A stretch of 64,000 bases of DNA from Bacillus_I endophytica_A (GCF_026790145.1 NZ_JALAMS010000001.1:1-64000), one strand, 5' to 3'. Shown: positions 32,408 through 42,113, numbered from the stretch's first letter. Made by a program: numbers and translations. The notes: generated from the sequence alone by a model not told the origin.

Positions 32408-32806
32408 GTGAAAGTTTTAAATGCCGCAACACCAGAGATGGAGACATACATAGAAGAAATGAGCGAGCACTTAGTCTACAATATTTTACCCTGCTACTTT
32501 TCTCAGGAAGAGATCCAAACATACAAAAATGTTCAGTTTCTTTCGATAAGCTATGCAAAGCAAAAAGCATATAATGGCTTTTTACATGAAGCTTTAAAGG
32601 TTATTAGCAGCATGCAAACGATTACTAATCTTATTGAAACTGTCCAAACGAGAGAAATTACAAACCAGGATCGAAAGCTTTTTCATCACAATATTTCTAT
32701 TTTAGAGAAATATGGGTTTTTATTTCCGTTTGAAATGGATTATTTCTCGAAAGAACGTTATCAGATTATACAAGGGCATTATGAATATCGTTTCATTGTG
32801 AACTAA
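32408..32806 (+). CDS. yhcU: YhcU-like protein (DUF5365)
   Basis: 132 residues, the length of B. subtilis YhcU and with the same flavour (VLPCYFSQEEI, AYNGFLHEALKVISSMQTI). Soluble, helical, no motifs that reveal an activity. GTG start preceded by AGGTGGAGG. It lies before yhcX and the glp genes, as in B. subtilis. Function unknown. Confidence 0.78.
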   Translation: MKVLNAATPEMETYIEEMSEHLVYNILPCYFSQEEIQTYKNVQFLSISYAKQKAYNGFLHEALKVISSMQTITNLIETVQTREITNQDRKLFHHNISILEKYGFLFPFEMDYFSKERYQIIQGHYEYRFIVN

Positions 32807-32810
32807 ATGG

Positions 32811-32836
32811 CAGCGGGTTTTCCCGCTGTCTTTTTC
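32811..32836 (+). terminator. Terminator of yhcU
   Basis: CAGCGGG/CCCGCTG stem with T-run CTTTTTC. Confidence 0.8.
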
Positions 32837-32962
32837 TAGTTCCCCCCTTTTGCTTTTCCGATTATAATAAAAGTACAGATTTGTAGTGATTCAGCTTAGA
32901 AAGTTTTACTTTTACAAAAAAGGGAACAATATAAAGAATGTTGAAAAAGGAGCTACAGATGC

Positions 32963-34498
32963 ATGTCAGAAATCGATTTATCCAAATTTGAGAAGAAAGT
33001 TATTATGCGTAATATTGAACATAAAGACATTGAAAAAATTATTGAGCTTCAAGAGCTTTGCTTTCCTGGAATGGACCCGTGGAAAAAAGATCAGCTTCAA
33101 AGTCATCTGGATATTTTCCCAGAAGGCCAGATCTGTGTCGAGTTTGATGGAGAAATTATTGGGTCTTGTTCAAGCTTAATTATAAACTTTGATGAGTATG
33201 ATGATAAACACACGTGGGATGATATAACAGACGAAGGTTATATTACAAATCACAATAGTGATGGCTATAACTTGTATGGAATTGAAGTTATGGTTCACCC
33301 TCAATTTCGAGGAATGAAAATTGGTCGTCGTCTTTATGAAGCGCGTAGGGATTTAGCGCGAGCTCACAATTTAAAAAGCATTATTATTGGAGGAAGAATT
33401 CCTAATTATCATAAATATGCAGATGAATTTACGCCGCGTGAATATGTAGAAGAAGTGAAAGAACATAAAATTTATGATCCTGTTCTTTCATTCCAGCTTA
33501 TGAATGGATTTACCGTTATGCGAATTAATCCAAACTATTTGCCTGATGATGCAGCTTCAAATCAGTATGCAACGCTTATGGAGTGGAACAATATTGATTA
33601 TGTAGCAAAATCAAAGCGTCACTACAAAACATCTTTTCCAGTAAGGATTTGTGTAGTACAGTATGCAATGAAACAAATTAACTCATTTGAAGATTTTGCA
33701 CAGCAAGCTGAATATTATATTGATGTTGCATATGATGCTGGAGCTGATTTCTGCGTATTCCCTGAAATCTTTACAACACAGCTTATGTCATTTTTAAATG
33801 AGCATATTCCTAGAAAAGCTGTTCAACGTGTAACAGAATATACTGAAGAATACATTGAGCTTTTTACAGATCTTGCTGTAAAGTACAATGTTAACATCAT
33901 TGGTGGCTCACATTTTGTAGAAGAAGATGAACACATTTATAACATTGCGTATCTTTTCAGAAGAGATGGAACAATTGAAAAGCAATATAAGCTTCACATT
34001 ACACCAAATGAGCGGAAATGGTGGGGAATTTCGGCTGGAGAAGAAGTGGAAGTATTTGATACAGACTGTGGGCCAATTGCTATTCAAATTTGCTATGACA
34101 TTGAATTTCCTGAGCTTGCACGTATTGCGACAGAAAAAGGAGCCAAAATTATTTTTACTCCGTTCTGTACAGAGGATCGCCAAGGCTATTTACGTGTGCG
34201 CTATTGTGCTCAATCAAGAGCGGTGGAAAACCAGATTTATACTGTTATTGCAGGAACAGTTGGAAACTTACCACAAGTGGAGAATATGGACATTCAATAT
34301 GCTCAGTCCGCTATTTTTGCTCCTTCTGATTTTGAATTTGCACGCGATGGCATTGTAGGTGAGTGCAATCCTAATATTGAAATGGTCGTTATTGGAGATG
34401 TTGATTTAGAAATTCTACGTCGCCAACGCCAGTCAGGAACAGTTCGACAGTTAAAAGATCGTCGTCGTGATATTTACACTGTTCACTATAAGAAGTAA
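32963..34498 (+). CDS. yhcX: YhcX: GNAT acetyltransferase fused to carbon-nitrogen hydrolase
   Basis: 511 residues. Residues about 15-200 form a GNAT domain (GIEVMVHPQFRGMKIGRRLYEARRD contains the acetyl-CoA loop RGMKIG). Residues about 225-505 form a nitrilase-superfamily domain with the Glu-Lys-Cys triad: FPEIFTTQ (Glu), KLHITPNERKWW (Lys) and QICYDIEFPELAR (Cys). Full-length match to B. subtilis YhcX (513 aa). The reaction is not established; a role in degrading indole-acetic-type amides has been suggested for relatives. ATG with AAGGAG upstream. Monocistronic. Confidence 0.9.
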   Translation: MSEIDLSKFEKKVIMRNIEHKDIEKIIELQELCFPGMDPWKKDQLQSHLDIFPEGQICVEFDGEIIGSCSSLIINFDEYDDKHTWDDITDEGYITNHNSDGYNLYGIEVMVHPQFRGMKIGRRLYEARRDLARAHNLKSIIIGGRIPNYHKYADEFTPREYVEEVKEHKIYDPVLSFQLMNGFTVMRINPNYLPDDAASNQYATLMEWNNIDYVAKSKRHYKTSFPVRICVVQYAMKQINSFEDFAQQAEYYIDVAYDAGADFCVFPEIFTTQLMSFLNEHIPRKAVQRVTEYTEEYIELFTDLAVKYNVNIIGGSHFVEEDEHIYNIAYLFRRDGTIEKQYKLHITPNERKWWGISAGEEVEVFDTDCGPIAIQICYDIEFPELARIATEKGAKIIFTPFCTEDRQGYLRVRYCAQSRAVENQIYTVIAGTVGNLPQVENMDIQYAQSAIFAPSDFEFARDGIVGECNPNIEMVVIGDVDLEILRRQRQSGTVRQLKDRRRDIYTVHYKK

Positions 34499-34508
34499 TG
34501 TTAAAAGG

Positions 34509-34546
34509 GCATCCTTACTTCCTTTTTCCCTAAGGATGCTTTTTTA
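34509..34546 (+). terminator. Terminator of yhcX
   Basis: GCATCCTTA/TAAGGATGC stem with a 13-nt loop and T6. Confidence 0.88.
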
Positions 34547-34577
34547 ATATGAAATAAATTATAATGGAGGAAAAATT

Positions 34578-35129
34578 GTGAGCTTTGAAGATCAACAAAT
34601 CATCCCAGCTATTCGTGATATGAAGCAGCTTGAACGTTTTTTACGTTCTCCATATCAATATGGAGTTTTATTGGAATGTTATTTAGGTCATTTAAAGGGA
34701 ATAGCACGTGCGGCTCAAGAGCACGATAAAAAGCTAATTTTCCATGTTGATTTAATTAGTGGTCTAAAACACGATGAACATGCTGTGGATTTTTTATGTC
34801 AGGAAATTAAGCCTGCTGGTATTATTTCAACGCGTTTAAATGTAATTCTAAAAGCCAAACAAAAAGGGGTATATGCCATTCAGCGCGTTTTTCTTTTAGA
34901 CAGTCAAGCACTTGAAAAAAGCTTCGCTGTTATTAATAAAGGAAAACCAGACTACATAGAGCTCCTTCCTGGAGTTGTTCCACATCTCATTGAGGAAGTA
35001 AAGGAAAAAACGAATACCCCTGTCCTTGCAGGAGGACTTATTCGAGCAGAGCATGAAATTAAAAAAGCATTGGAAGCAGGAGCTGCAGCTGTTACAACGT
35101 CTAATGAAGAGCTTTGGAAAAAAAAGTAG
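34578..35129 (+). CDS. glpP: Glycerol operon antiterminator GlpP
   Basis: 183-residue RNA-binding antiterminator, activated by glycerol-3-phosphate. The TIM-barrel-like family blocks are present: IPAIRDMKQLERFL, HVDLISGLKHDEHAVDFL, IQRVFLLDSQAL, ELLPGVVPHL and PVLAGGLIR. It prevents termination in the leaders of glpFK and glpD, both of which show suitable inverted repeats here. GTG start with GGAGG upstream. First gene of the glp block. Confidence 0.95.
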   Translation: MSFEDQQIIPAIRDMKQLERFLRSPYQYGVLLECYLGHLKGIARAAQEHDKKLIFHVDLISGLKHDEHAVDFLCQEIKPAGIISTRLNVILKAKQKGVYAIQRVFLLDSQALEKSFAVINKGKPDYIELLPGVVPHLIEEVKEKTNTPVLAGGLIRAEHEIKKALEAGAAAVTTSNEELWKKK

Positions 35130-35139
35130 TAAAAAGGGT

Positions 35140-35168
35140 TTGACAACGCTTTCACTTTCTAGTACTCT
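35140..35168 (+). promoter_or_regulatory. glpFK promoter with overlapping cre site
   Basis: TTGACA (35140), 17 bp, TACTCT. The -35 is inside TTGACAACGCTTTCAC, which matches the CcpA cre consensus WTGNNARCGNWWWCAW at 15 of 16 positions. CcpA binding would block RNA polymerase, giving glucose repression. Confidence 0.75.
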
Positions 35169-35201
35169 AGTATCAAAGTTAATACACGTGACGGAGACAA
35201 G

Positions 35202-35249
35202 AACCACAGTACATCCCTAATCAACCTTAGGGGTATACTGTGGTTTTTT
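35202..35249 (+). terminator. GlpP-controlled leader terminator of glpFK
   Basis: Inverted repeat AACCACAGTA/TACTGTGGTT with inner CCCTAA/TTAGGG pairing and TTTTTT. It lies between promoter and glpF and is the expected GlpP antitermination target. A related stem (agACCACAgg...) precedes glpD. Confidence 0.85.
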
Positions 35250-35312
35250 GCAATTTGTCACATCGCCATTAATAGATTTTTAGAAAAATATGAGCAAAGG
35301 GGATGAATTCCC

Positions 35313-36140
35313 ATGGGTACTTTTACAGCGGAAATAGTCGGGACAATGATTTTAATTATACTAGGCGGAGGAGTTTGCGCAGGGGTTAATTTAAAAAAAT
35401 CACTCGCTCATAAAAGTGACTGGATTGTAATTACTTTTGGCTGGGGATTAGCAGTAACAATGGGAGTTTACGCAGTTGGAAGTGTAAGCGGTGCACATTT
35501 GAATCCAGCTGTAACAATTGGAATGGCATTAGCTGGTCAGTTTGCTTGGGGAGATGTTCCACTTTATATTTTAGCTCAAATGATTGGAGCCTTTTTAGGA
35601 GCAGTTATTGTTTACTTTCATTATTTACCACACTGGAAAGCAACGGATGACCCAGGAGCAAAGCTTGGCGTATTTTCAACAGGACCAGCCATCTATCACC
35701 CGTTTTCAAACTTATTAAGTGAGATGATTGGAACATTCATTCTTGTTCTAGGATTATTAACAATAGGAGCAAATAAGTTTACAGAAGGCTTAAACCCCCT
35801 TATCGTTGGGTTCCTTATTTTAAGTATTGGCCTTTCTCTAGGGGGAACAACAGGATATGCAATTAACCCGGCAAGAGACTTAGGACCACGTATTGCACAC
35901 GCATTACTTCCGATCGCAGGAAAAGGAGATTCAAACTGGAAATATGCATGGATTCCTGTTGTTGGGCCTATTCTTGGTGGAAGTTTAGGAGCAGTATTTT
36001 ATAAAATAATATTTGAAGGAACAACAAGTGCTGTATATTGGGGAGTAGTAGCCATTGTTGTTGTAATACTAGCATTGGCGTACGGTATGTCTAAGAAACA
36101 AGATTACGTAGCAGGAGAAATAAAAAGAGAACTAAACTAA
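35313..36140 (+). CDS. glpF: Glycerol uptake facilitator GlpF
   Basis: 275-residue aquaglyceroporin with six membrane helices and both pore motifs: HLNPAVT near residue 65 and AINPARD near 190 (the Asp after NPAR marks glycerol channels). Length matches B. subtilis GlpF. ATG with AAAGGGGATG upstream. First gene after the GlpP leader, 19 bp before glpK. Confidence 0.95.
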   Translation: MGTFTAEIVGTMILIILGGGVCAGVNLKKSLAHKSDWIVITFGWGLAVTMGVYAVGSVSGAHLNPAVTIGMALAGQFAWGDVPLYILAQMIGAFLGAVIVYFHYLPHWKATDDPGAKLGVFSTGPAIYHPFSNLLSEMIGTFILVLGLLTIGANKFTEGLNPLIVGFLILSIGLSLGGTTGYAINPARDLGPRIAHALLPIAGKGDSNWKYAWIPVVGPILGGSLGAVFYKIIFEGTTSAVYWGVVAIVVVILALAYGMSKKQDYVAGEIKRELN

Positions 36141-36159
36141 TTTAGAGGGGGCAAAAGCT

Positions 36160-37650
36160 ATGAGCACATACATTTTAGCATTAGATCAAGGAACAACAAG
36201 CTCAAGAGCTATTTTATTTAACAAAAAAGGCGAAATTGTTCATACATCACAGAAAGAATTTACGCAATATTTTCCAAACCCTGGCTGGGTTGAACACAAT
36301 GCAAATGAAATTTGGAGCTCCATTTTATCTTGTATTGCCTCATGTTTATCAGAATCAGGAGTAAAAGCAAATCAAGTTGAGGGAATTGGAATTACAAATC
36401 AGCGTGAAACAACAGTTGTATGGGATAAAAATACAGGCCAACCTGTTTATAATGCGATTGTTTGGCAATCTCGTCAAACAAGCAGCATTTGTAATGAACT
36501 AAAAGAAAAAGGCTATAACGATACGTTCCGTGATAAAACAGGGCTTTTAATTGATGCTTATTTTGCAGGTACAAAAGTAAAATGGATTTTAGATAATGTA
36601 GATGGAGCACGTAAGAAAGCAGAAAATGGTGAGCTGTTATTTGGAACAATTGATACGTGGCTTATTTGGAAGCTATCTGGTGGAAAAGCGCACGTTACAG
36701 ACTATTCAAATGCATCACGTACGCTTATGTTTAATATCTATGATCTAAAATGGGATAAAGAATTGCTAGAGATTCTAGGTGTTCCAGCATCTATGCTTCC
36801 AGAAGTAAAGCCGTCTTCAGAAGTATATGCAGAAACAATTGATTATCACTTTTTTGGTCAGAAAGTACCTATTGCAGGAGCAGCTGGTGACCAGCAGTCA
36901 GCACTGTTTGGGCAAGCGTGCTTTGAAAAAGGGATGGCTAAAAATACGTATGGCACAGGTTGTTTCATGCTTATGAACACAGGAGAAAAAGCTGTTAAGT
37001 CTGAGCACGGTTTGTTAACAACGATTGCATGGGGAATTGATGGAAAAGTAGAGTATGCGCTTGAAGGTAGTATTTTTGTAGCTGGTTCGGCTATTCAATG
37101 GCTTCGAGATGGTCTTCGTATGTTTAATAATGCTGCAGACAGTCAAAAATACGCAGAGCGTGTTGAATCAACAGATGGAGTTTATATGGTTCCTGCTTTT
37201 GTTGGATTAGGAACACCGTATTGGGATAGCGATGTGCGTGGTGCAATGTTTGGATTGACTCGTGGAACTAAAAAAGAGCATTTTGTTCGAGCAACACTTG
37301 AATCACTAGCTTATCAAACACGTGATGTCCTTGATGCTATGAAAGAAGATGCAGGCATGGAAATTAAGCGTTTGCGTGTTGATGGAGGAGCTGTTAAAAA
37401 TGATTTTCTCATGCAGTTCCAAAGCGATATTTTAGATGTTCCTGTTGAAAGACCTACAATTAATGAAACAACAGCTCTTGGTGCAGCATACCTTGCAGGG
37501 CTTGCTGTTGGGTTCTGGGAAAGTCGTGATGAAATAGCAGAGAAGTGGGATGTTGAAAAAGCATTTGAATCGAAAATGGAAGACGATCAGCGTACGAAGT
37601 TGTATGATGGATGGAAAAAAGCTGTTGAAGCAGCAATGGTGTTCAAATAA
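36160..37650 (+). CDS. glpK: Glycerol kinase GlpK
   Basis: 496 residues. FGGY-kinase motifs: ALDQGTTSSRA (ATP phosphate loop), NQRETTVVWD with the glycerol-binding Arg-Glu, GTIDTWLIWKLSGG, AGAAGDQQSALFGQ and GTGCFMLMNTG. The His in DYHFFGQ corresponds to the HPr-phosphorylated histidine of Gram-positive GlpK, so PTS activation is expected. Makes glycerol-3-phosphate. Co-transcribed with glpF. Confidence 0.96.
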   Translation: MSTYILALDQGTTSSRAILFNKKGEIVHTSQKEFTQYFPNPGWVEHNANEIWSSILSCIASCLSESGVKANQVEGIGITNQRETTVVWDKNTGQPVYNAIVWQSRQTSSICNELKEKGYNDTFRDKTGLLIDAYFAGTKVKWILDNVDGARKKAENGELLFGTIDTWLIWKLSGGKAHVTDYSNASRTLMFNIYDLKWDKELLEILGVPASMLPEVKPSSEVYAETIDYHFFGQKVPIAGAAGDQQSALFGQACFEKGMAKNTYGTGCFMLMNTGEKAVKSEHGLLTTIAWGIDGKVEYALEGSIFVAGSAIQWLRDGLRMFNNAADSQKYAERVESTDGVYMVPAFVGLGTPYWDSDVRGAMFGLTRGTKKEHFVRATLESLAYQTRDVLDAMKEDAGMEIKRLRVDGGAVKNDFLMQFQSDILDVPVERPTINETTALGAAYLAGLAVGFWESRDEIAEKWDVEKAFESKMEDDQRTKLYDGWKKAVEAAMVFK

Positions 37651-37668
37651 AGAAAGAATCTTCTGAAG

Positions 37669-37712
37669 TGTGAAACAGAAAGATTCACAAAAGGACAAAA
37701 GTGTGATATATT
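37669..37712 (+). promoter_or_regulatory. glpD promoter with inverted repeat
   Basis: TTCACA (37684), 17 bp, TATATT (37707). The -35 is the right arm of TGTGAA-N9-TTCACA (37669-37689), an operator-like repeat. Confidence 0.6.
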
Positions 37713-37744
37713 AAAAATAAGTTAATAAATGGTTGGAGAATAGG

Positions 37745-37804
37745 AGAGACCACAGGACCTTATGGGTATATAAATATCATAAGGGACTTGTGGTCTCTTT
37801 TTAT
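37745..37804 (+). terminator. GlpP-controlled leader terminator of glpD
   Basis: AGAGACCACA/TGTGGTCTCT arms with an inner CCTTA/TAAGG pairing and a long AT loop, then TTTTTAT. Same overall design as the glpFK leader. Confidence 0.85.
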
Positions 37805-37829
37805 TTACTCTTAAAAGGAGGAATTATTC

Positions 37830-39500
37830 ATGAGTTTTTCAGGGGAAAATCGTGCTGCGACTTTAAGCGAAATGGAGAAGCAGCAGTTTGATGTATTAGT
37901 TATCGGTGGCGGTATTACAGGAAGTGGAATTGCTTTAGACGGGGCAACGCGTGGATTGAAAATAGGACTTGTAGAAATGCAGGATTTCGCAGGAGGAACG
38001 TCAAGTCGTTCTACAAAGCTCGTGCACGGTGGACTGCGTTATTTAAAACAGTTTGAAGTGAAAATGGTAGCGGAAGTTGGAAAAGAAAGAGCTATTGTAT
38101 ACGAAAATGCACCGCATGTTACAACACCTGAGTGGATGATGCTTCCTTTCCATAAAGGAGGAACGTTTGGAAGTTTCACAACATCAATCGGTCTTCGCAT
38201 GTATGACTTTCTTGCAGGTGTTAAACGAAGCGAGCGACGTCAAATGTTCTCACGAAAAGAAACATTAAGACGTGAGCCGCTTGTGAAAGCGGAGAACCTA
38301 CGAGGTGGCGGCTACTATGTTGAATATAAAACAGATGACGCTCGCCTGACTATCGAAGTAGCGAAGAAAGCAGTTGAAACAGGAGCTACTCTTGTAAATT
38401 ATGCCAAAGTAGAAAGCTTTCTTTACGAAGATAACAAAGTTGTGGGAGCGGTTGTTGTAGACCAGACAACTAAAAAAGCGTACCAAATTTATGCTAAAAA
38501 AATTATTAATGCTGCAGGACCTTGGGTTGATACACTTCGTGAAGAAGATCGCTCAAAAGAAGGCAAAACGCTTGTTCATACAAAAGGAATTCACTTAGTT
38601 ATTGATGCAGAACGTTTCCCATTACAGCAAGCTATTTATTTTGATACACCTGACGGACGCATGGTATTTGCCATTCCACGTGATGGAAAAACTTATGTTG
38701 GTACAACTGATACAGTTTATGATGGAGATCTTGTTCATCCGAGAATGACAAAAGCAGACCGTGAATATGTCATTAAATCAATTAACTACATGTTTCCGGC
38801 TGTAAACATTACCGAGAAAGATGTAGAATCAAGCTGGACGGGACTTCGCCCGCTTATTAATGAACAAGGAAAAGGGGCTTCTGAAATTTCGCGTAAAGAT
38901 GAAATTTGGGAATCCAAATCAGGCTTAATTACAATTGCAGGTGGCAAGCTAACAGGCTATCGTAAAATGGCTGAAATGGTTTTAGATTCTGTAACGAAAA
39001 AAATCGAAGAGGAATATAATGTTTCGTTTCTTCCTTGTCAAACTAAACATCTCTCACTTTCAGGAGGAGAGTTTGGAGGATCTCAGAAATTTGAAAGCTT
39101 TGTAAAACAAAAAGTTGAAGAAGGAACAAAGATTGGTCTTGATCGTAAACAAGCTGAAAAATTAGCAAAACGCTATGGTTCAAATATTGATAAAGTATAT
39201 GAGTATGTGAAAAATGGTGAACACGCAAATGTGACTCCCGCTGTTTATGCTCAAGTTATGTACGGACTAGAACATGAGATGGTCGTAAAACCTGTTGACT
39301 TTTTCATTCGCCGTACTGGAGCGCTTTTCTTCAATATTTCATGGGTGCATGAATGGAAAGTTGAAGTCATTAATCTTATGGCTTCAAAACTAGGCTGGAC
39401 GCGTGAACAAAAAGAATTATATAGACAAGAACTTGAAAAACATCTTCATGATGCAGTTGTTCCTGTTGATGAAGAAGATGATACAGCTCTTGCACAGTAA
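37830..39500 (+). CDS. glpD: Aerobic glycerol-3-phosphate dehydrogenase GlpD
   Basis: 556-residue FAD enzyme oxidising glycerol-3-phosphate to DHAP with quinone reduction. N-terminal GGGITGSGIALDGATRG FAD loop, GGTSSRSTKLVHGGLRYL, the VGTTDTVYDGD block and GGKLTGYRKMAE. Full length and highly conserved. Own promoter and GlpP leader. AAAGGAGGA before the ATG. Confidence 0.96.
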   Translation: MSFSGENRAATLSEMEKQQFDVLVIGGGITGSGIALDGATRGLKIGLVEMQDFAGGTSSRSTKLVHGGLRYLKQFEVKMVAEVGKERAIVYENAPHVTTPEWMMLPFHKGGTFGSFTTSIGLRMYDFLAGVKRSERRQMFSRKETLRREPLVKAENLRGGGYYVEYKTDDARLTIEVAKKAVETGATLVNYAKVESFLYEDNKVVGAVVVDQTTKKAYQIYAKKIINAAGPWVDTLREEDRSKEGKTLVHTKGIHLVIDAERFPLQQAIYFDTPDGRMVFAIPRDGKTYVGTTDTVYDGDLVHPRMTKADREYVIKSINYMFPAVNITEKDVESSWTGLRPLINEQGKGASEISRKDEIWESKSGLITIAGGKLTGYRKMAEMVLDSVTKKIEEEYNVSFLPCQTKHLSLSGGEFGGSQKFESFVKQKVEEGTKIGLDRKQAEKLAKRYGSNIDKVYEYVKNGEHANVTPAVYAQVMYGLEHEMVVKPVDFFIRRTGALFFNISWVHEWKVEVINLMASKLGWTREQKELYRQELEKHLHDAVVPVDEEDDTALAQ

Positions 39501-39506
39501 GAAGAA

Positions 39507-39547
39507 AATCCCATCTTAAAAAGTGAAACGAGATGGGATTTTTTTTC
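39507..39547 (+). terminator. Terminator of glpD
   Basis: AATCCCATCT/AGATGGGATT with 14-nt loop and T7. Confidence 0.9.
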
Positions 39548-39632
39548 GTTAAGTTATAAAGAAACATGGTAATATAAATGGAAGAGAATTTTATAAAATG
39601 AGATTTAAGATTCATCATTAAGGAGGAGAAAG

Positions 39633-41396
39633 ATGAGCTGGCATCAGCATTTTTTGCGTTGGGATAATGAAATTGAATTAGAAAATGAAATGAGAAAAAG
39701 TTTAGATAGTATTAAGCATGATGAGAGATTGCTTGAAGAGCATTTTTATAAAAATCTAGAATTTGGTACAGGTGGAATGAGAGGCGAAATTGGAGTCGGA
39801 ACAAATCGTATGAATCTCTATACCGTAAGGAAGGCATCAGCTGGATTTGCTCAGTATATTGAAAACGCGGGAGAAGAAGCGAAAAACCGCGGAGTTGTGA
39901 TTGCGTACGATTCTCGCCATAAGTCCCCACAATTTGCTCTTGAAGCAGCTAAAACTCTTTCTTCATATGGAATTAAAACCTACCTTTTTACAGAACTTAA
40001 GCCAACGCCACAGCTTTCATTTGCTGTTCGAGAGTTGCATGCTTTTGGTGGTATTGTTATAACAGCAAGTCATAATCCACCTGAATATAATGGTTACAAA
40101 ATATATGGAATGGATGGAGGGCAACTTCCGCCTAAAAGTGCTGATGAGTTAATCTCTTATGTAAACGGTATCGAAAATGAGCTAAAGATTACAGTGAAAG
40201 AAAAAGAAGAGCTAAAAGAAGAAGGGTTGCTTGTTATGCTTGACGATACACTTGATGAAGCATACAACAAGAAACTTCAAGAAGTGAGCGTTTCAAAAGA
40301 ACTTTCACAGGAAGCTAAAGACAACGTAAGAGTAGTTTTTACACCTTTACATGGAACAGCTTATAAATCAGCAACAAAAGTGCTTGAAACGCTCGGTTAT
40401 AAACATGTTCACGTTGTAGCAAAGCAAGCAATGCCAGATCCTAATTTTACAACCGTGCTTTCTCCGAATCCTGAAGAAGCCGAGGCTTTTTCATATGCGA
40501 TTAAAGATGGAAAAGATGTAAAAGCAGACGTTCTTCTTGCAACAGATCCTGATGCAGACCGAGTTGGACTTGCTGTTCGAAAAGACGATGGAGAATATAC
40601 GCTTCTAACAGGAAATCAAACAGGAGCACTTTTACTAAAATATCTTTTATCACAGCTTGAAAAGAGCGGAAATCTTCCTGAAAACGGAGCTGTTCTAAAA
40701 ACAATTGTAACTTCTGAGCTTGGGCGCAAGATTGCAGAGGATTATAAGCTTACAGCAATTGATACCCTTACTGGATTTAAATTTATCGGCGAGAAAATTA
40801 AACAGTTTGAACAAACAAATGACCACACATTTTTATTCGGTTATGAAGAGAGCTATGGCTATTTAGTTAAAGACTTTTGTCGAGATAAAGATGCGATTCA
40901 AGCACTGATCTTAGCTGTAGAAGCGTGTGCCTTTTATAAACAACAAGGCAAAACACTTTGGCACGTTATGCAAGATATCTATGAAGAATACGGCTATTAT
41001 AAAGAAAATTTAAAATCACTTACGTTAAAAGGAAAAGAAGGATCTGCTCAGATTGAACACCTTTTAACATCTTTCCGTGCTACTCCTCCAGGAGAAGTAG
41101 CTGGCTTACGAGTTAAAACAATCGAAGATTATCAAGTGCAAAAAAGAGCGTACGTAGAAAGTGGAGAAACAGAAACAATGTCTCTTCCTTCCTCAAACGT
41201 TTTAAAGTATTTCTTAGAAGATGGCTCATGGTTTTGTCTTCGCCCGTCTGGTACAGAGCCAAAAGTGAAGTTTTACTTTGGAGTTGTTTCCAACACTAAT
41301 GAGGAAAGCGTGTTAAAGTTAGAACAGCTTAACAATAGTATTATGGACAAAGTAGCAGCTATTTTAGAAAGTAATGAAGAAGGAATCAAAAAATAA
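39633..41396 (+). CDS. pgcA: Alpha-phosphoglucomutase PgcA
   Basis: 587 residues, alpha-D-phosphohexomutase family. Catalytic phosphoserine loop ITASHNPPEYNGYK near residue 145, metal loop DPDADRVG near 305, sugar-binding GYEESYGYL, and the C-terminal phosphate loop RPSGTEPK. Converts glucose-6-P to glucose-1-P for UDP-glucose, glycolipid and teichoic acid glucosylation. Follows glpD as yhxB does in B. subtilis. ATG with AAGGAGGAG. Confidence 0.95.
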   Translation: MSWHQHFLRWDNEIELENEMRKSLDSIKHDERLLEEHFYKNLEFGTGGMRGEIGVGTNRMNLYTVRKASAGFAQYIENAGEEAKNRGVVIAYDSRHKSPQFALEAAKTLSSYGIKTYLFTELKPTPQLSFAVRELHAFGGIVITASHNPPEYNGYKIYGMDGGQLPPKSADELISYVNGIENELKITVKEKEELKEEGLLVMLDDTLDEAYNKKLQEVSVSKELSQEAKDNVRVVFTPLHGTAYKSATKVLETLGYKHVHVVAKQAMPDPNFTTVLSPNPEEAEAFSYAIKDGKDVKADVLLATDPDADRVGLAVRKDDGEYTLLTGNQTGALLLKYLLSQLEKSGNLPENGAVLKTIVTSELGRKIAEDYKLTAIDTLTGFKFIGEKIKQFEQTNDHTFLFGYEESYGYLVKDFCRDKDAIQALILAVEACAFYKQQGKTLWHVMQDIYEEYGYYKENLKSLTLKGKEGSAQIEHLLTSFRATPPGEVAGLRVKTIEDYQVQKRAYVESGETETMSLPSSNVLKYFLEDGSWFCLRPSGTEPKVKFYFGVVSNTNEESVLKLEQLNNSIMDKVAAILESNEEGIKK

Positions 41397-41402
41397 AGAA
41401 AT

Positions 41403-41437
41403 GTTTCTCCATTTAAACTGGGGAAACTTTCTTTTAA
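41403..41437 (+). terminator. Terminator of pgcA
   Basis: GTTTCTCC/GGGGAAAC stem (one G-U) then TTTCTTTT. Confidence 0.7.
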
Positions 41438-41542
41438 TAATATTAAGATAGCGGAAAAAGGGAAAAATGTGGTACGTTTAATAAATGAAGACTTTTATAA
41501 AAAAAGTCCATTGACAACACCATAGCATAGGAGGATTTTATA

Positions 41543-42073
41543 ATGAAGATTGTTGTGATTAATGGAACACCACGTGAGAGTGGAAGAACGCGTATTTTAA
41601 GCCGTTTTTTAGCAGAAAAATACAGCTTAGATTTGCTTGATTTAAGTGAAACAGTGTTACCTGTTTTTAACGGAACAAGTGAGCAACATGAATTAGAAAA
41701 CGTAGTAAAAGTAAAAGAGCTTGTACATAGTGCAGATGCTATTATTTTAACAACGCCAGAATATCATGGAAGCATGAGTGGAGCGTTGAAAAATATGCTT
41801 GATTTCTTAACGTTTGAACAGTTTAAAGGAAAACCAGTTGGACTTCTCGCAGTAGCAGGTGGGGGAAAAGGCGGTATTAACGCATTGAACAGCATGCGTG
41901 ATGTAATGCGTGCTCTTTATGCGAATGCATTACCAAAACAAATTGTATTTGATCCACCGATGTTTGAAAAAGACAGCGATCTTCTTGTTCCAGAGGCTTC
42001 AGAAGCGTTAGAAGGATTTGTGGAAGAGCTTAAAAAATATACAAAGCTTTATAAAGAGTTTGCAAAAGCATAA
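41543..42073 (+). CDS. NADPH-dependent FMN reductase / azoreductase (YhdA-like)
   Basis: 176 residues, flavodoxin fold. VVINGTPRESGRTRI is the FMN phosphate loop, TTPEYHGSMSGALKNMLDFL the flavin-contact segment, and AVAGGGKGGINALNSMR the following loop. Very similar in length and motifs to B. subtilis YhdA. It lies upstream of yhdB-like gene 42868-43119 as in B. subtilis, but bioY is inserted between them. ATG with AGGAGG. Confidence 0.9.
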   Translation: MKIVVINGTPRESGRTRILSRFLAEKYSLDLLDLSETVLPVFNGTSEQHELENVVKVKELVHSADAIILTTPEYHGSMSGALKNMLDFLTFEQFKGKPVGLLAVAGGGKGGINALNSMRDVMRALYANALPKQIVFDPPMFEKDSDLLVPEASEALEGFVEELKKYTKLYKEFAKA

Positions 42074-42113
42074 AAAATAAGAGGCAGGATTTTATCCTGC
42101 CTCTTATTTTTTT
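42074..42113. terminator. Bidirectional terminator azoreductase / bioY
   Basis: AAAATAAGAGGCAGGAT/ATCCTGCCTCTTATTTT with loop TTT. Confidence 0.93.
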
